Translations under genes and position numbers: made by a program
Assembly: GCF_000499845.2 (NCBI RefSeq)
Contig: NC_023758.2
Location: forward strand, 5,435,580 to 5,499,579
DNA length: 64,000 bases
Direction of reading: 5' to 3'
From: Phaseolus vulgaris
Taxonomy: Eukaryota > Streptophyta > Magnoliopsida > Fabales > Fabaceae
The notes under the pieces: model-generated
Told to the model about the DNA's origin: nothing
Databases searched by the model: none
The model's input: only the letters and a program-made list of their open reading frames with translations
Shown here: one piece after another, positions 1 to 11,621 of the stretch
Layout of the letters: each line of letters opens with the position of its first letter
Numbering within the stretch: position 1 is the first letter of the stretch

Positions 1-284
1 ATTTAAGGGCTTCCCAACGAACTTTTGAGGTACGCATGTTCAGATTGTATTCTTTACGCTTGCGAGTTCTTGAGCATACTGTGAGAGAGAACATTGCACG
101 GTTCCTTGAGAGTTCTTCAGTCACTGACTTGGGCGTTGGAGTGCGATCGGCCGCAGCGGCGCCGCTCTGTTCTTTTGCAGGTTCTTGAGTTGGATCGTGA
201 CGAAGGACGGCGGTTTAAGCGGTGCGCATGTCGATCCAAGTTTGACGAGGCAAGTTCCAACGTTCTGGTCAACAGGCAGGATCA
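1..284 (+). repeat. Tat-A LTR, 3' part of a 5' LTR (cut by window edge)
   Basis: This matches the last ~300 bp of the 820-bp LTRs of the complete Tat-A element (45,695-46,514 and 57,320-58,139), ending in the same GGCAGGATCA. It lacks about 29 bp that those LTRs carry after GAGAGTTCTT (near position 117). The primer-site region and gag leader follow directly, so it is a 5' LTR. The rest of the LTR lies outside the window. Confidence 0.9.
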
Positions 285-696
285 TCAGGCGCCCACCGTG
301 GGGCCGTGTAAAACCTGTTCCCATCCACAGCGTGAGTTCTTGGAGGTTTTCGTAGTATCCTGCGTGGTTGTGTGCTGGTGCAACCATCGTTCGCTGTTCG
401 TTTGAGATTTGTTCGGTGATTTCGCGTTTTCCACCGATCGTTTGGGTTTTTGTTCGGTGAAGTGAAGTTTTCTGCTGTTTACGCGAGATTTGTCCGGTGA
501 AGTTTGAGTTCTTTGGCTCGTTTGGTTTGTCGTGGGAGAAGCGGTGGTTTCTGGTGGAGTTGCAGGTCTCTGTGGAGGTTCGCTGTGTTCTTGAGTTTTC
601 TTGCGGAGTTTCGCGCAGTTTTGACCGATTGATCGCTGAATCAATCATCGCTGAAGGAAGTGTTGTTCGTTACCCTCTGTGATTTGCTGAGTTTTC
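285..696 (+). other. Tat-A primer-binding region and gag leader
   Basis: Directly after the LTR end comes TCAGGCGCCCACCGTGGGGCC (broken here for clarity: TCAGGCGCC-CACCGTGGGGCC), the position and type of a tRNA primer site. The Tat-C element at 60,613-60,633 has TTTGGCGCC at the same place, so the first pairing base (T of TGG) is A in this family. The rest is non-coding leader up to the gag ATG at 697 and is very similar to 46,817-47,226. Confidence 0.75.
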
Positions 697-1632
697 ATGA
701 GAAAAATGAGAAGCAACCGTTCAAGTCCAGTTGCACCCGTTGCTGCTGAAGGCGCCGCCGCCATGACCATGGCGCAGATGGTAGAGATTATGCGCTCGTT
801 GCAGGCCACTGTGGAAGCCTCGCGCATAGAACAGGCGAGAATGCATGAGGACCTGGCCGTCTCTCGGGCCAGGAATGACGAGCTTAGCAAGGTGACTGAA
901 GAGCTGCGTCAAGCTCTTCAGGAGCAGCAGGGGCGTCCTATTGCTGAAGAGGTCGCGCCGTCAACGCCGCCTCGTGTTTTTCCCATGCCCTTCGCTCAGG
1001 CGATTACTGACACGCCTATTTCTGCGAGTGTGGTACCTGTCAAGGCTGTTTTTACCGGCGTGGAGGATCCTGAGGCTCATCTCACCACGTTCCATACGCA
1101 GATGATGCTGTCAGGAGGATCAGACTTCGTATACTGCAAGATGTTCGTGAGCACGCTCCAAGGAACGGCGTTGGAGTGGTTTGTGAGCCTGCCTAACGGT
1201 CACATAACCAATTTCCAACAGTTCTCGAAGATTTGCGTCGAGCAGTACATCGTGAATAAGGCACCGCCCAGGGTGTCTTACGATTTGTTTGATATAAGGC
1301 AATATCAGGGAGAGTCCCTCAGGGACTACTTGAATCGCTTTGGGGCGTAGATGGTCAGATCGCCGGCTAAAGATGAAGAAATGCTGGTCTATGCATTTAA
1401 GAAGGGCGTGCTGCCGGGACCATTCTGCGAGGCATTGATCAGGGCTCACCCCGCCACGTTTGCTGAGGTGAGGCGACTTGCGGTGGCCCACATCGCCGAC
1501 GAGAGTGAAGTCGCCGAGAAGAGAGGAAGCGTGGCCCCCGCTAGGCCACGCGCCCAGACCAAGATCCAGCCACAGAGGGTGCTGGAGCGACGGCGGCCAG
1601 AAGGGATCAGAGGACTCGCCATCCTTATGATC
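697..1632 (+). pseudogene. Tat-A gag fragment (broken)
   Basis: This is the N-terminal part of a Ty3/gypsy Tat-lineage capsid/nucleocapsid polyprotein. It starts MRKMRSNRSS and contains the retrotransposon gag core, including LEWFVSLPNGHI and QYQGESLRDYLNRFGA. An in-frame TAG at 1,348-1,350 replaces the CAG (Gln) found in the homologous copy at 47,878-47,880. A one-base deletion near 1,585 then throws the end out of frame. The reading stops at CATCCTTATGATC, where the chromovirus LTR begins at 1,633, so zinc knuckle, protease and pol are missing. It cannot make a working Gag. Confidence 0.9.
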
Positions 1633-2339
1633 TGATGTGATTCCAATAGCCACATAGAACAAGATTCTTGACACTTTGAGGAATCACCTTGAGCTGGAAA
1701 ATGTAGAGGCACTTTCTTAGAAGTTGGATCATGGTTCTAAGATCAAGAACTCACCAATAACAAGTACCAAATCCCAAACTCATTTGGATGAACCAAATAT
1801 TGTCAAATTGAATCAACAAAGGAATAGAAACTAGATTAACCGAACAGAATTAAGCTACTAAACCAAAAGAACCGAACAGAATTAAAAACAAAACAGAATA
1901 TAGGTGCTGAAAATAGAAAAACCGAAAGCTAGACAACTCAAAACACAAGGCAACATGAACAATTGAAGAAGAAGAAAGGAAGGAGAAGAGAATGCTCATG
2001 AAGATGGAAGATAGGTTGGATGATCACCCTAGATGAGTGTGGAAGCCGCCACTTGAGGAAACCATGGTCCTTCAAGATAAGACTAGAGTAGAAGCTCAAA
2101 GCTCTCCAAATGCTCACTCCAATTTTGAGTATAGTTTCTTTAGATAAATTCAAATCTGAAATTTACAAGGAAGGCACCTCTATTTATAGCCTAAGGTGCT
2201 GAAAAAGAAAGCTAAAACAATTCAAAATTCCCTCCTAATTCAAACTAGAACCGGCGCCTATTTGCAAAGCAAGGAAGGTGTGATCCTTTCCTTCACTTTG
2301 GCACCCCCTATTCTACTTCTACACCTATCTACTAATACA
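1633..2339 (-). repeat. Chromovirus 3' LTR (707 bp)
   Basis: On the minus strand it begins TGTATTAGTAG just after the polypurine run and ends AATCACATCA where the broken Tat-A gag resumes (CTTATGATC). Its final 23 bp recur at 8,382-8,404. About 120 bp of its 3' end is related to the LTR remnant at 61,533-61,698. A TATA-like TATAAATA lies at 2,181-2,188 (minus). Confidence 0.8.
2181..2188 (-). promoter_or_regulatory. TATA-like box in chromovirus LTR
   Basis: The minus strand reads GCTATAAATAGAGG, a plant-type TATA box in the expected part of the LTR. Confidence 0.5.
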
Positions 2340-2349
2340 CCCCCCTAAA
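2340..2349 (-). promoter_or_regulatory. Polypurine tract of the chromovirus
   Basis: The minus strand reads CTTTAGGGGGG directly before the LTR start TGTATTAG. Position and composition fit the plus-strand DNA primer of an LTR retrotransposon. The 56 bp between it and the gag-pol stop hold nothing else I recognise. Confidence 0.7.
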
Positions 2350-2405
2350 GCTCCTAACTAAAGCCTAAAAGATGCTATAACAAAAGAGGTTTCTAAGGTT
2401 TCCCT

Positions 2406-5400
2406 CTAAGCACCTTCAACTAAAGACACTACAAAAAGAGAAAATAAATGTCCTCTAGCTCCCAAGGCTTTGAACATGCTTCTTGTAATCCTTTGAGGTG
2501 GACTTTGACCTCCATGGGCGTCCTCCATTTGTGCCTCCACCTCTTCTTGAGCTTGATGAGTGGCCTCCATGTTCTCTTGGGCTTGATCTCCATCATACTC
2601 CCCGAGTTGGAGAGAATTCGACCACGAATTCTGGAGACCTACAGAAAAAGGAGTTAGATCGCTGACATTAAAAGTATGACTACCTAAGAATGTATCAGGC
2701 ATATCTAACTCATAAGTATTGTCATTAATCCTCTTGAGGATTTGGAAAGGTCCATCCCCTCGAGGCATTAGTTTGGACTTCCTTTGAGTAGGAAAACGAT
2801 CCTTCCTCAAGTGAAGCCAAACCCAATCGCCCTCATCAAACAACAATGCTTTTCTCCTCTTATTGGCAAGTTCAGCATACTTGCCAACCTTCTTCTCAAT
2901 TCTCTTCTTGATGTCTTTATGCAAAGTTTTCACAAAAGAAGCCTTTTCATCCCCATCTTTGCACAAGACATCGTCAAGAAGGGGAATAGGAAGAAGATCA
3001 AGAGGTGTTAGGGGATTAAACCCATAGACCACCTCAAAAGGAGAATGGGAGGTGGTAGAATTTACTACTCGGTTATATGCAAACTCAACATGGGGTAGTA
3101 AATTCTCCCACACTCTAGGATTCCCCGAAATAAAGCATCTCAATAGTTGTCCCAAAGTTCTATTCACCACCTCGGTTTGACCATCGGTTTGTGGGTGGCA
3201 AGTGGTAGAAAATAAAAGCTTAGTTCCAAGCTTGCCCCACAAGGTCTTCCAAAAGTGACTCAAGAACTTAGGATCTCTATCGGACACTATAGACCTAGGA
3301 ATCCCATGCAAGCGAACCACTTCTTGGAAGAAGAGGTTTGCAATGTGGCATGCATCATCAACTTTGTGGCAAGGAATAAAGTGAGCCATCTTTGAAAAAC
3401 GATCCACTACCACAAAAATGGAGTCCTTTCCCTTTGATGTCTTGGGTAAGCCTAAGATGAAATCCATAGATATATCTACCCAAGGCATTGAAGGGATAGG
3501 AAGAGGAGTATAAAGACCATGGGGATGCATTTTAGATTTAGCTTTGCGGCAAGCTATGCATTTATCACACAAACTATGAACATGTTTATGCATATGAGGC
3601 CAAAAGAAATGTTCATGCAACACATCCAAAGTTTTAGCAACCCCAAAATGTCCCATTAAGCCCCCCTCATGAGCTTCTCTAACAAGAGATAATCTAATAG
3701 AGCATTGGGGAACACAAAGACGTTTTCCTTTAAAAAGAAAGCCATCTTGAATAAAAAAATCTTTGTGTCCTCCCTTAAGACACTCTTGATAGAGGAGAGA
3801 AAAATCAAGGTCATCATGATAAAGTTCCTTAATGTGATCAAAACCAAGATATTGAGAGGTTAAAAGATTTAGCAAGGTGTATCTTCTAGAAAGAGCATCC
3901 GCCACAATATTTATTTTGCCTTGCTTGTGTTTGATCACATAAGGAAATTGCTCAATGAATTCCACCCACTTAGCATGCCTCTTGTTAAGTTTGTTTTGGC
4001 TTTTCAAATATTTAAGAGATTCATGATCACTATGTATCACAAACTCTTTGGGAAAAAGATAGTGTTGCCAAGTAAACAAAGCCCTAACAAGTGCATATAA
4101 TTCTTTATCATAGGTGGAATAGTTGAGATGACTTCCCTTCAATTTCTCACTAAAATAGGCTATGGGGTGGCCCTCTTGAAGGAGAACAGCCCCAATACCT
4201 ATGCTTGAAGCATCACACTCAATCTCAAATGTCTTAGTGAAATTAGGAAGGGCCAAGATGGGAGCATTAGTCAATTTTTCCTTCAAAGTATCAAAAGCAT
4301 TTTGTTGTGCTTCTCCCCAATGAAAGACCACATCCTTTTTCACTATGTCATTGAGTGGTGTGGCAATGGTACCAAAGTTTGGGACAAATCTTCTATAGAA
4401 AGAAGCAAGCCCATGAAAACTTCGGACCTCATTCAAAGATTTCGGTGTAGGCCAATTTTGAATGGCCACCACCTTGGTTTTGTCCACATGGACCCCTTTA
4501 CAACTCACAACAAACCCTAGGAATTCTATATGATCAAGAGCAAACATACATTTAGCAAGGTTAGCATACAAATGTTCCTTCCTAAGGGTTTCCAAAACTT
4601 GCCTAACATGCAACCTATGGTCATTCAAAGATAAGCTATAAATGAGAATGTCATCAAAGTAAACCACAACAAACTTACCAATGAAAGGTCTAAGAACATG
4701 ATGCATGAGGCGCATGAAGGTACTTGGTGCATTAGTTAAACCAAAAGGCATAACTAACCACTCATATAAACCAAAGTTGGTCTTAAAAGCCGTCTTCCAT
4801 TCATCACCCGGTTTGATACGGATTTGATTGTAGTCGCTTTTAAGATCAATCTTTGAAAAGATTTTTGAACCATGTAATTCATCCAACAAATCATCTAGTC
4901 TAGGTATGGGATGCCTATACTTAATGGTTATGTTATTTATGGCCCTACAATCCGAACACATTCGCCATGTGCCATCCTTTTTTGGCACTAAGATGATAGG
5001 CATAGCACAAGGACTCATGCTATCTTGCACCCACCCTTTTTCAATCAAAGCCTCAACTTGTTGGCGAATTTCCTTGGTTTCACTTGGATTGGTCCTATAT
5101 GCGGGACGATTTGGTAAAGAAGAGCCCGGTATCAAATCAATTTGGTGCTCAATCCCTCTCAAAGGTGGAAGTCCATTTGGAGGATCTTGAAACACATCTT
5201 TGAACTCTTCTACCAAATTTTCCAAGCAATGAGGACTATCAACAAGTGTTTCTATGCTAAGAGTTCTAGGGATGGCTAAAAAAAGAGGATGATGAGCCAC
5301 TATTTCCCTTTCAATGTCACGCCTAGACACAAGGAGTGTAGGCTTAGAACTCTTATCTTTTTTATCTTTTTTATCTTTTTCACTCTCCCTCTTTTTCTTC

Positions 5401-7043
5401 ATGATAACTTGGTCCGCATGGACTTCTCTTGGAGAGAGAGATTTTAAAGTAACCTTGTGACCATGGAATTCAAAAGATAATTTGTTGGTAAAGCCATCAT
5501 GTAAAACTTTTCTATCAAATTGCCAAGGCCTTCCCAAAAGAACATGAGTGGCTTCCATGGGCACAACATCACATAATACCTCATCTTTGTATTTTCCAAT
5601 GGAGAAATGGATGAGGACTTGTTTATTAACAATTATTTCTCCTACTTCACTAAGCCATTGTAATTTGTAGGGCTTTGTATGAGAGATAGTAGGCAAACCA
5701 AGCTTATCTACTACTCTTGTACTAGCCACATTTGCACAACTACCCCCATCCACTATCAAGGAACAAATGTTGTTTTGAATAAGACATCTTGTATGGAAAA
5801 TATTTTCCCTTTGACTTTCATCAAAAGGTTGTGAAACTTGTCCAAGAAGTCTTCTCACAACTAACAAGTCCCCTTCAAGTGGACATTCACTCTCTTCCTC
5901 ACTAGATGCATGAGAATGCAATGAATGCTTTGAAGAATCCGAATCATGCTCACTAACTACAATGCCCTCATGCATGTACATACTTCGTTTTGAAGGACAA
6001 TTTGCAGCAATATGACCATAACCCATACATTTAAAGCATTTAGTGTTAGATGTTCTAGTGGGAGACTTAGGTCTAGATGTTGATGGCTTAGATTCCTTGG
6101 GTTTGAAAGAAGAATCTTTGGAAGGATGTTTTGAAAAAGAAGTTTTGTTTCTCCAAGACTTGGAGTAGTATCCATTATTGGAAGCATTTTTAAAAGAGTT
6201 TTTCTTAGCAAGTTGGGCTTCCACCTTCATTGCAAGATGAACTAAAGAGCCCAATGATGAATACTCTTGTAACTCAACAATGTCTTGGATATCCTTCCTA
6301 AGACCACTCACAAACCTAGCAACCATGGCTTCTTCACTTTCTTCTAATTCAATTTTAAGCACAAGCGTCTCAAGCTCCTTATAATATTCATCCACATTTA
6401 GCGTGCCTTGTTGAAACCGTTGGAGTCTCAACATGAGGTCTTTCCTAAAATGTGGGGGCACAAACCTAGCGCGCATATGATCCTTTAAAGAGTTCCAAGA
6501 GTCCACGGGAGGACCCTTGTGATAGATAATGTCCTTTACAATCCCATGCCACCATTTCATGGCATAATCACTAAACTCTAGGGTGGCTAGCTTGAGCTTA
6601 TGCTCATCTTGGATCTCATGGATCTCAAAAATTTGTTCACACTTAGCCTCCCAATCTAAATACACATTTGGATCACTAGAACCATTAAAACAAGGTAGTT
6701 TGACCGAAGGAAGCTTGGACTTTGCATCATGGTAGAAGCCATTGCCGTAGTGAATTCTTTCCCCTTGGTGATGATGTCTTTGTCCATGGACTTGGGGTGG
6801 AGGTCTCCTTCTCCTATGCTCATCTTCACGGCCAACATCATTTGAAGAAGCTCTTGAAGATGGTCTATGAGAATGATGTCCATCATGGATAGAAGGAGAT
6901 GGTCTAGTTTGTTGGACCTCCATCTTTTGCAATTTCTCCTCCAACCTTCTAATTGTTCTTTGAGCTTCATGTAATTCACCAAGAATGGAAGCTTTGGAAG
7001 GAGAATTCTGCTTGTAGGATGCATCACTTGAAGATCCAGCCAT
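2406..7043 (-). CDS. Gag-Pol polyprotein of a chromovirus-type Ty3/gypsy retrotransposon
   Basis: A single uninterrupted 1,545-residue polyprotein. Order: coiled N-terminus (about 20-45); gag core (about 105-280); CCHC zinc knuckle at 336-349 (CFKC...GHIAANC); aspartic protease around 430-505 with VDGGS at 431-435 and LLGRP at 502-506; reverse transcriptase with YFDD at 795-798 and D733; RNase H with D944, E981, D1006 and D1049; integrase zinc finger (H1125, H1132, C1159, C1162) and DDE residues D1194, D1255, E1291; and a GPY-type C-terminal region near 1,430. I see no canonical chromodomain. The VDGGS protease motif and the acidic/ITRSM tail resemble CRM-clade elements, which is family-level inference. 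RT has SDYNQ where SGYxQ is usual. All catalytic residues looked for are present. Transcription would need the largely deleted 5' LTR. Confidence 0.93.
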   Translation of the reverse strand: MAGSSSDASYKQNSPSKASILGELHEAQRTIRRLEEKLQKMEVQQTRPSPSIHDGHHSHRPSSRASSNDVGREDEHRRRRPPPQVHGQRHHHQGERIHYGNGFYHDAKSKLPSVKLPCFNGSSDPNVYLDWEAKCEQIFEIHEIQDEHKLKLATLEFSDYAMKWWHGIVKDIIYHKGPPVDSWNSLKDHMRARFVPPHFRKDLMLRLQRFQQGTLNVDEYYKELETLVLKIELEESEEAMVARFVSGLRKDIQDIVELQEYSSLGSLVHLAMKVEAQLAKKNSFKNASNNGYYSKSWRNKTSFSKHPSKDSSFKPKESKPSTSRPKSPTRTSNTKCFKCMGYGHIAANCPSKRSMYMHEGIVVSEHDSDSSKHSLHSHASSEEESECPLEGDLLVVRRLLGQVSQPFDESQRENIFHTRCLIQNNICSLIVDGGSCANVASTRVVDKLGLPTISHTKPYKLQWLSEVGEIIVNKQVLIHFSIGKYKDEVLCDVVPMEATHVLLGRPWQFDRKVLHDGFTNKLSFEFHGHKVTLKSLSPREVHADQVIMKKKRESEKDKKDKKDKSSKPTLLVSRRDIEREIVAHHPLFLAIPRTLSIETLVDSPHCLENLVEEFKDVFQDPPNGLPPLRGIEHQIDLIPGSSLPNRPAYRTNPSETKEIRQQVEALIEKGWVQDSMSPCAMPIILVPKKDGTWRMCSDCRAINNITIKYRHPIPRLDDLLDELHGSKIFSKIDLKSDYNQIRIKPGDEWKTAFKTNFGLYEWLVMPFGLTNAPSTFMRLMHHVLRPFIGKFVVVYFDDILIYSLSLNDHRLHVRQVLETLRKEHLYANLAKCMFALDHIEFLGFVVSCKGVHVDKTKVVAIQNWPTPKSLNEVRSFHGLASFYRRFVPNFGTIATPLNDIVKKDVVFHWGEAQQNAFDTLKEKLTNAPILALPNFTKTFEIECDASSIGIGAVLLQEGHPIAYFSEKLKGSHLNYSTYDKELYALVRALFTWQHYLFPKEFVIHSDHESLKYLKSQNKLNKRHAKWVEFIEQFPYVIKHKQGKINIVADALSRRYTLLNLLTSQYLGFDHIKELYHDDLDFSLLYQECLKGGHKDFFIQDGFLFKGKRLCVPQCSIRLSLVREAHEGGLMGHFGVAKTLDVLHEHFFWPHMHKHVHSLCDKCIACRKAKSKMHPHGLYTPLPIPSMPWVDISMDFILGLPKTSKGKDSIFVVVDRFSKMAHFIPCHKVDDACHIANLFFQEVVRLHGIPRSIVSDRDPKFLSHFWKTLWGKLGTKLLFSTTCHPQTDGQTEVVNRTLGQLLRCFISGNPRVWENLLPHVEFAYNRVVNSTTSHSPFEVVYGFNPLTPLDLLPIPLLDDVLCKDGDEKASFVKTLHKDIKKRIEKKVGKYAELANKRRKALLFDEGDWVWLHLRKDRFPTQRKSKLMPRGDGPFQILKRINDNTYELDMPDTFLGSHTFNVSDLTPFSVGLQNSWSNSLQLGEYDGDQAQENMEATHQAQEEVEAQMEDAHGGQSPPQRITRSMFKALGARGHLFSLFVVSLVEGA

Positions 7044-8381
7044 TTGTAATTAAAAAACAGCAAACACACAAAACAGCAAACAAGTTAAAAATTAGCAAAA
7101 ACAGTGAGCTTTGCACTTGAAACTGCCGAAGTGAATTTAAGGCTGAAAAAGATATCACTCTCAAAGAAATAATGTTCTTGCTCCAATCTGATCTTGAGGC
7201 CTTGGAATCCTCAAATGAAATATGTCAAAGCAAGCACACCAATCTTAAGAGCAAACCACCACAAAACCAAAGAAACAATAAAGACAAACAAGAAAAGGTA
7301 TAAGCAAGGAAAAGGTAATTGCAAAAGGAATACTATATGTAAGACAAACTCAAAGAGTAAGAATGAAAGACAATCAAGAAAATAAAGAACTCAATGAGAA
7401 AAGTAGGCACACAAAAGAATACCTAAGGAAAAGCACTAGAGGAGATGAAGAAAACAAAAAATTTAGCTACTGGAAATTTTTTTTTTTATGCAAACTGTGT
7501 TTGATATTCACTGATTTAACTGGAACGTTGTAGAGCGAACTGGATTATGAAATTTATACCACAGAAACTTCAAGATGTTAACTCAATAATGGCACTGGAA
7601 TCAATTAAAAACAGTAAGCCAATTGAGAGAAATAAATTTTTTAAAATCACTGCCAGATTACCGTATTTTTTTCGGCAGGAATGTACACTTTTTTTATTTT
7701 ATTTATCATTTTTTGTGTACTTCATATTTTTGAATGATTCTTTTTTCTATTCTTTTCTAACACTTTAAATATCTCAAATCCAGAATTTCAGAATTTTACA
7801 GTACGTAAATCAGTTGCAATAAGGAAAAACAGTAAGCACTCTTTTCAGAAACAGAGGAATCCTAATAGGAATAAAAAACAGAATGATGAACTAGCAAAGA
7901 CATAATAGAAAATGATGTAGTGGAACTTGTATAGGTCTAGAATACAAGTATGAACTCAATTCTAAAAAGAAAATGCACAAAGGATCAACATCAATTCAGA
8001 AAATTATATGACACCAAAGCAAGAAACAATCAAAACAATAAAAGTACTACTAGAAGTAATGACATATATGGAATAACATGACTAAGACACAACTTGACAT
8101 GATTCAAAAATTAAAAGACACAACACAAATTGTAACAAATGAAAGGAAGCTTAAGGTAAACTCTAGGAAGGATAATGCCATTCCAAAAGAGCAACCATAC
8201 TCATAAGAATTATGAGTGCCATAAACCTTTCCACAAACACTTGGAGCAAAAGAAAAACAGCAAGAATACTCAATTAAAATTCTAAAACAGCAACTAAAAT
8301 TGCAAGAAATTAAAGAGCTCTTGAAATTAAAGTGCACACAACTCAACAATTAAACAAGAATGAACCTAAGACTCATGCACA
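7044..8381 (-). other. Chromovirus 5' leader with degenerate primer site
   Basis: This AT-rich, non-coding region lies between the LTR remnant and the gag ATG. Read on the minus strand it is clearly related to the plus-strand leader at 61,713-64,000, for example around 7,840-7,960 versus 63,150-63,280. The site next to the LTR reads TGTGCATGAGTC, whereas the related copy at 61,699 reads TGTGGTATCTAGAG, so the initiator-Met-like TGGTATC core is lost here. The small open frames in it show no recognisable domain and are probably chance. Confidence 0.7.
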
Positions 8382-8404
8382 TGATGTGATTCCAATAGCC
8401 ACAT
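8382..8404 (-). repeat. 23-bp remnant of the chromovirus 5' LTR
   Basis: These 23 bp are identical to 1,633-1,655. They join directly to Tat-A protease-region DNA at 8,404/8,405 with a single shared base, so nearly the whole 5' LTR was lost by deletion or rearrangement. Confidence 0.85.
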
Positions 8405-8712
8405 GCGTGAAAGTCGGCCAGAACATCACGTCTGCCGAGCTTCCTTGGTCCACCAGAACCCTGTGGACCTTTCTTCCTGCTGTGATCAACGAGATGACTA
8501 TGGGATCGTTGTCATGAGGCACAACGTCCCGAAGATCTTGCTTGGTGAACGTAATGTCCACATCCGGCGAGTGGTCTTCAAACATATCCACCGTCATCAT
8601 AGACCTCGCGTACTTCTTCCTCTGTGATGCAGTGCATCCACCACCCGAGAAACCCCCTGCAATGGTGTGGATTTCCCCGTGTGTAGGCATCTCGTGCTGC
8701 TGAGCCTCTCCA

Positions 8713-9155
8713 CCTGCTGGTTGGGAGCTCGACGCGCCCCCCGTCCTTCTATCCAGCAAATAGTCGTTTAGGAACCCGCTCTTGACCAAATCATCGAGCT
8801 GGTATCCTAAAGCCAAGCACGAATCCACGGTGTGGCCAAAGCCCTGGTGAAACTCACACCAGGCGTCAAGCTTTGGTCCCAGCACCTTGTCACCCACCTT
8901 CTCAGGCGCTTTCAACCTAGCTGATTAACCCTAAACCCTGCTGGTTGGGAGCTCGACGCGCCCCCCGTCCTTCTATCCAGCAAATAGTCGTTTAGGAACC
9001 CGCTCTTGACCAAATCATCGAGCTGGTATCCTAAAGCCAAGCACGAATCCACGGTGTGGCCAAAGCCCTGGTGAAACTCACACCAGGCGTCAAGCTTTGG
9101 TCCCAGCACCTTGTCACCCACCTTCTCAGGCGCTTTCAACCTAGCTGATTGCCCT
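8713..9155 (-). repeat. 224-bp tandem duplication inside gag
   Basis: CCTGCTGGTTGGGAGCTCG starts at 8,713 and again at 8,937. Both copies run to CAACCTAGCTGATT (ending near 8,926 and 9,149) and look almost identical. The copies are joined by AACCCTAAAC, which together with the next bases makes a telomere-like run. Confidence 0.9.
8927..8939 (+). repeat. Telomere-like 13-mer at a duplication joint
   Basis: AACCCTAAACCCT, almost two units of the plant telomere repeat (CCCTAAA), sits exactly at the joint of the 224-bp tandem duplication. It is absent at the matching place in the other copy and in the homologous complete element. Confidence 0.7.
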
Positions 9156-10098
9156 TATTCTTCCTTGGATCATAAGGATGGCGAGTCCTCTGATCCCTCC
9201 TGGACGCCGCTGTCTCCAGCACCCTCTGTGGCTGGATCCTGGTCTGGGCGCGTGGCCTAGCGGGAGCCACGCTTCCTCTTTTCTCGGCGACTTCACTCTC
9301 ATCGGCAATGTGGGCCACCGCAAGTCGCCTAACCTCAACAAACGTGGCAGGGTGAGCCCTGATCAATGCTTCGCAGAATGGTCCCGGCAGCACGCCCTTC
9401 TTAAATGCATAGACCAGCATATCTTCATCTTTGGCCGGCGATCTGACCATCTGCGCCCCAAAACGATTCAGGTAGTCCCTGAGGGACTCTCCCTGGTACT
9501 GCCTTATGTCGAACAAGTCATAAGACACCCTGGGCGGTGCCTTATTCACGATGTACTGCTCGACGAAGATTTTCGAAAACTGTTGGAAGTTGGTTATGTG
9601 ACCTGTAGGCAAGCTCACAAACCATTCCAGCGCCGTTCCCTGGAGTGTGCTCACAAACATCTTGCAGTACACGGCGTCTGACCCTCCTGACAGCATCATC
9701 TGCGTATGGAACGTGGTGAGATGAGCTTCAGGATCCTCCACGCCAGCGAAGACAGCCTTCACAGGTACCACACTCGCAGGGATAGGCGTGTCGGTAATCG
9801 CCTGAGCGAAAGGCATAGGAAAAACACGAGGCGGCGCTGACGGCGCGACCTCTTCAGCGACTGGGCGCCCTCGCTGCTCCTGAAGAGCTTGACGCAGCTC
9901 TTCAGTCACTCTGCTAAGCTCATCATTCCTGGCCCGAGAGGCGACCAGGTCCTCATGCATTCTCGCCTGCTCTATGCGCGAGGCTTCCACATTCGCCTGC
10001 AACGAACGCATGATTTCCACCATCTGCGCCATAGTCATGGCGCCTTCAGCAGCAACGGGCGCAACTGGACTTGAACGGTTGCTTCTCATCTTTCTCAT

Positions 10099-10510
10099 GA
10101 AAACTTGGTAAATCACAGAGAGTAACGAACAAGACCTTCTTCAGCGATGATCAACTCAGCGGTCAATCGGTCAGAACTTCGCGAAACTCCGAAAGAAACC
10201 TCAAGAACACAGAAAACCTCCACAAAAACCAACAACTCCACCAGAAACCACCGCTTCTCCCACGAAAAACCAAACGAGCCAAAGAACTCAGATCTCACCG
10301 AACAAATCTCGCGTAAACAACAAGAACCTTCACCTCACCGAACAAAAATCCAAACGAACGGTGGAAAATGCGAAATCACCGAACAAAACCTAGATGAACA
10401 GCGAACAATGGTTGCACCAGCACACAACCACACAGAAAACTGCAAAAACCTCCAAGAACTCACTCTGTGGATGGGAACAGGTTTTACACGGCCCCATGGT
10501 GGGCGCCTGA
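10099..10510 (-). other. Tat-A leader and primer-binding region (minus)
   Basis: This is the non-coding leader between gag and the LTR, homologous to 285-696 and 46,817-47,226. The primer-site region (GGCCCC-ATGGTGGGCGCCTGA on the plus strand, 10,490-10,510) abuts the LTR. From 10,243 onward the sequence is duplicated at 12,553. Confidence 0.8.
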
Positions 10511-11621
10511 TGATCCTGCCTGTTGACCAAAACGTTGGAGCTTTGCCTCGTCAAACTTGGATCGACATGTGCGCCGCGTCAACCTCCGTCCTTCACTGCG
10601 ATCCACTTCAAGAACCTGCAAAAGAACAGAACGGCGCCGCTGCGGCCGATCGCACTCCAACGCCCAAGTCAGTGACTGAACCACCAAATACTAAGAGTAA
10701 TTCTCAAGAACTCTCAAGGAACCGTGAACCAGTTCTCTCTCAGTATACTCAAGAACTCGCAAGCGTAAAGAAGACAATCTGAACGTGCATACCTCAGAAG
10801 TTCGTTGAGAAACCCTTATATACCTGGACACTTTCTCTCTCCTGGCAGTTACACATCTGGACACGTGGCTCGCATCCAGCTGTACACGTGCCATCATCTG
10901 GAGCCTCCTTGACTTGGGCGCTGCTTCTGGCTCTCCTTTGGCTAAGTTACTTGTGCATGATACTACTTAGTGCATAGCTGTCCTGGAGTGCGATCTCTAC
11001 TGGATTGGCGAGCTAGGGTGCCTTCGTACACACCTTCCCTGTGATCTCGCCGGCCGCCTTCATCATCTACTCTTCTTGCTTCACCGTGTATGCCATGTGA
11101 GCTATCCCCCGATCTCATCCTCTGGTCAGCTGGGAAATGTCCATCTGCCTTCATCTCCGGCGATGTCCTTGTTTCGGCGATCTCTAATCACTTGGTCGCC
11201 TGGATTTACATCTGGCGACTTCATCTTTAACCTGGTGACCACCGGTTCTGGTGTGCTGGAGATCGGAGCATGCCACTTAATAACTGGCGACTACACGAGC
11301 CTCCCGACCTCCTTCCCTTCTGCCAACCTGGCATCTTATCAACACGCCTACACAATAGCTTGATGCCACGTCATCACTTCCGACTACCAGGGCGGTACAC
11401 ATATCAAAATACAATTTGAACACATGAAATGGTTTTTCAAAGGTATCATAAGTAGTGTTTGAATCAATTAATAGACCATATATTGTAAAAGAAGTATTAA
11501 ACATATGAAAACACAATTTTAACACATGAAATTGTTTTTCAAAGATATTCATAAGTGTTTCAATCAATTAATAGACTAAGATTGTAAAAGAAATATTAAA
11601 CATATCAAAACACAATTTTAA
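10243..11621 (-). repeat. Chimeric segment (leader+LTR+220 bp satellite), copy 1
   Basis: This segment recurs at 12,553-13,931. The leader and LTR parts differ at only a couple of positions (for example one substitution near 11,130 and a one-base indel near 11,275). Identity continues about 220 bp into the satellite, then drops abruptly near 11,621 to the level of unrelated array units. Confidence 0.85.
10511..11399 (-). repeat. Tat-A 5' LTR, minus strand (889 bp)
   Basis: In plus coordinates it runs from TGATCCTGCC to GGGCGGTACA; on the minus strand this is TGTACCGCCC...GGCAGGATCA. A TATA-like TATATAAGG lies at about 10,814-10,822 (minus). The satellite array begins with the very next base, so this LTR end is intact and marks the original insertion edge in the satellite. 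Confidence 0.92.

Larger units (their letters stand above)
1633..8404 (-). mobile_element. Ty3/gypsy chromovirus, 5' LTR nearly deleted
   Basis: The element lies on the minus strand. In plus coordinates it has a 3' LTR (1,633-2,339), polypurine tract (2,340-2,349), one gag-pol ORF (2,406-7,043), a ~1.3-kb leader (7,044-8,381) and only 23 bp of 5' LTR (8,382-8,404). It interrupts Tat-A gag DNA on both sides. The left flank is plus-strand gag and the right flank is minus-strand gag at a different codon, so it is not a simple insertion with matching flanks, and no target-site duplication can be paired. The coding part is intact, but the missing 5' LTR should prevent normal transcription and reverse transcription. 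Confidence 0.85.
8405..10098 (-). pseudogene. Tat-A gag-protease fragment (broken)
   Basis: The minus-strand gag starts at MRKMRSNRSS (ATG at 10,098) and is close to the copy at 47,227 onward. The capsid region is open down to about 9,141. There about 100 bp present in the complete copy (about 48,182-48,281) is missing, and the frame ends in NQLG and a stop. After that, a segment with the zinc-knuckle-like WCEFHQGFGHTVDSC is present twice because of a 224-bp tandem duplication (8,713-9,155). The protease start, VDQGSSADVMF, is reached before the reading is cut at the chromovirus LTR remnant. The gene cannot be functional. Confidence 0.9.

Noticed and set aside
94..405. Plus-strand 103-codon frame in the LTR/leader (repeated at 46,620-46,937)
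   Set aside because: It overlaps the LTR end and primer site and continues into the leader only because of chance openness. No domain is seen.
9178..9681. Long plus-strand open frame opposite the minus-strand gag (similar shadows at 47,650-48,375 and 51,413-52,093)
   Set aside because: They are antisense shadows of gag and pol; the real frames have clear domain homology on the other strand.
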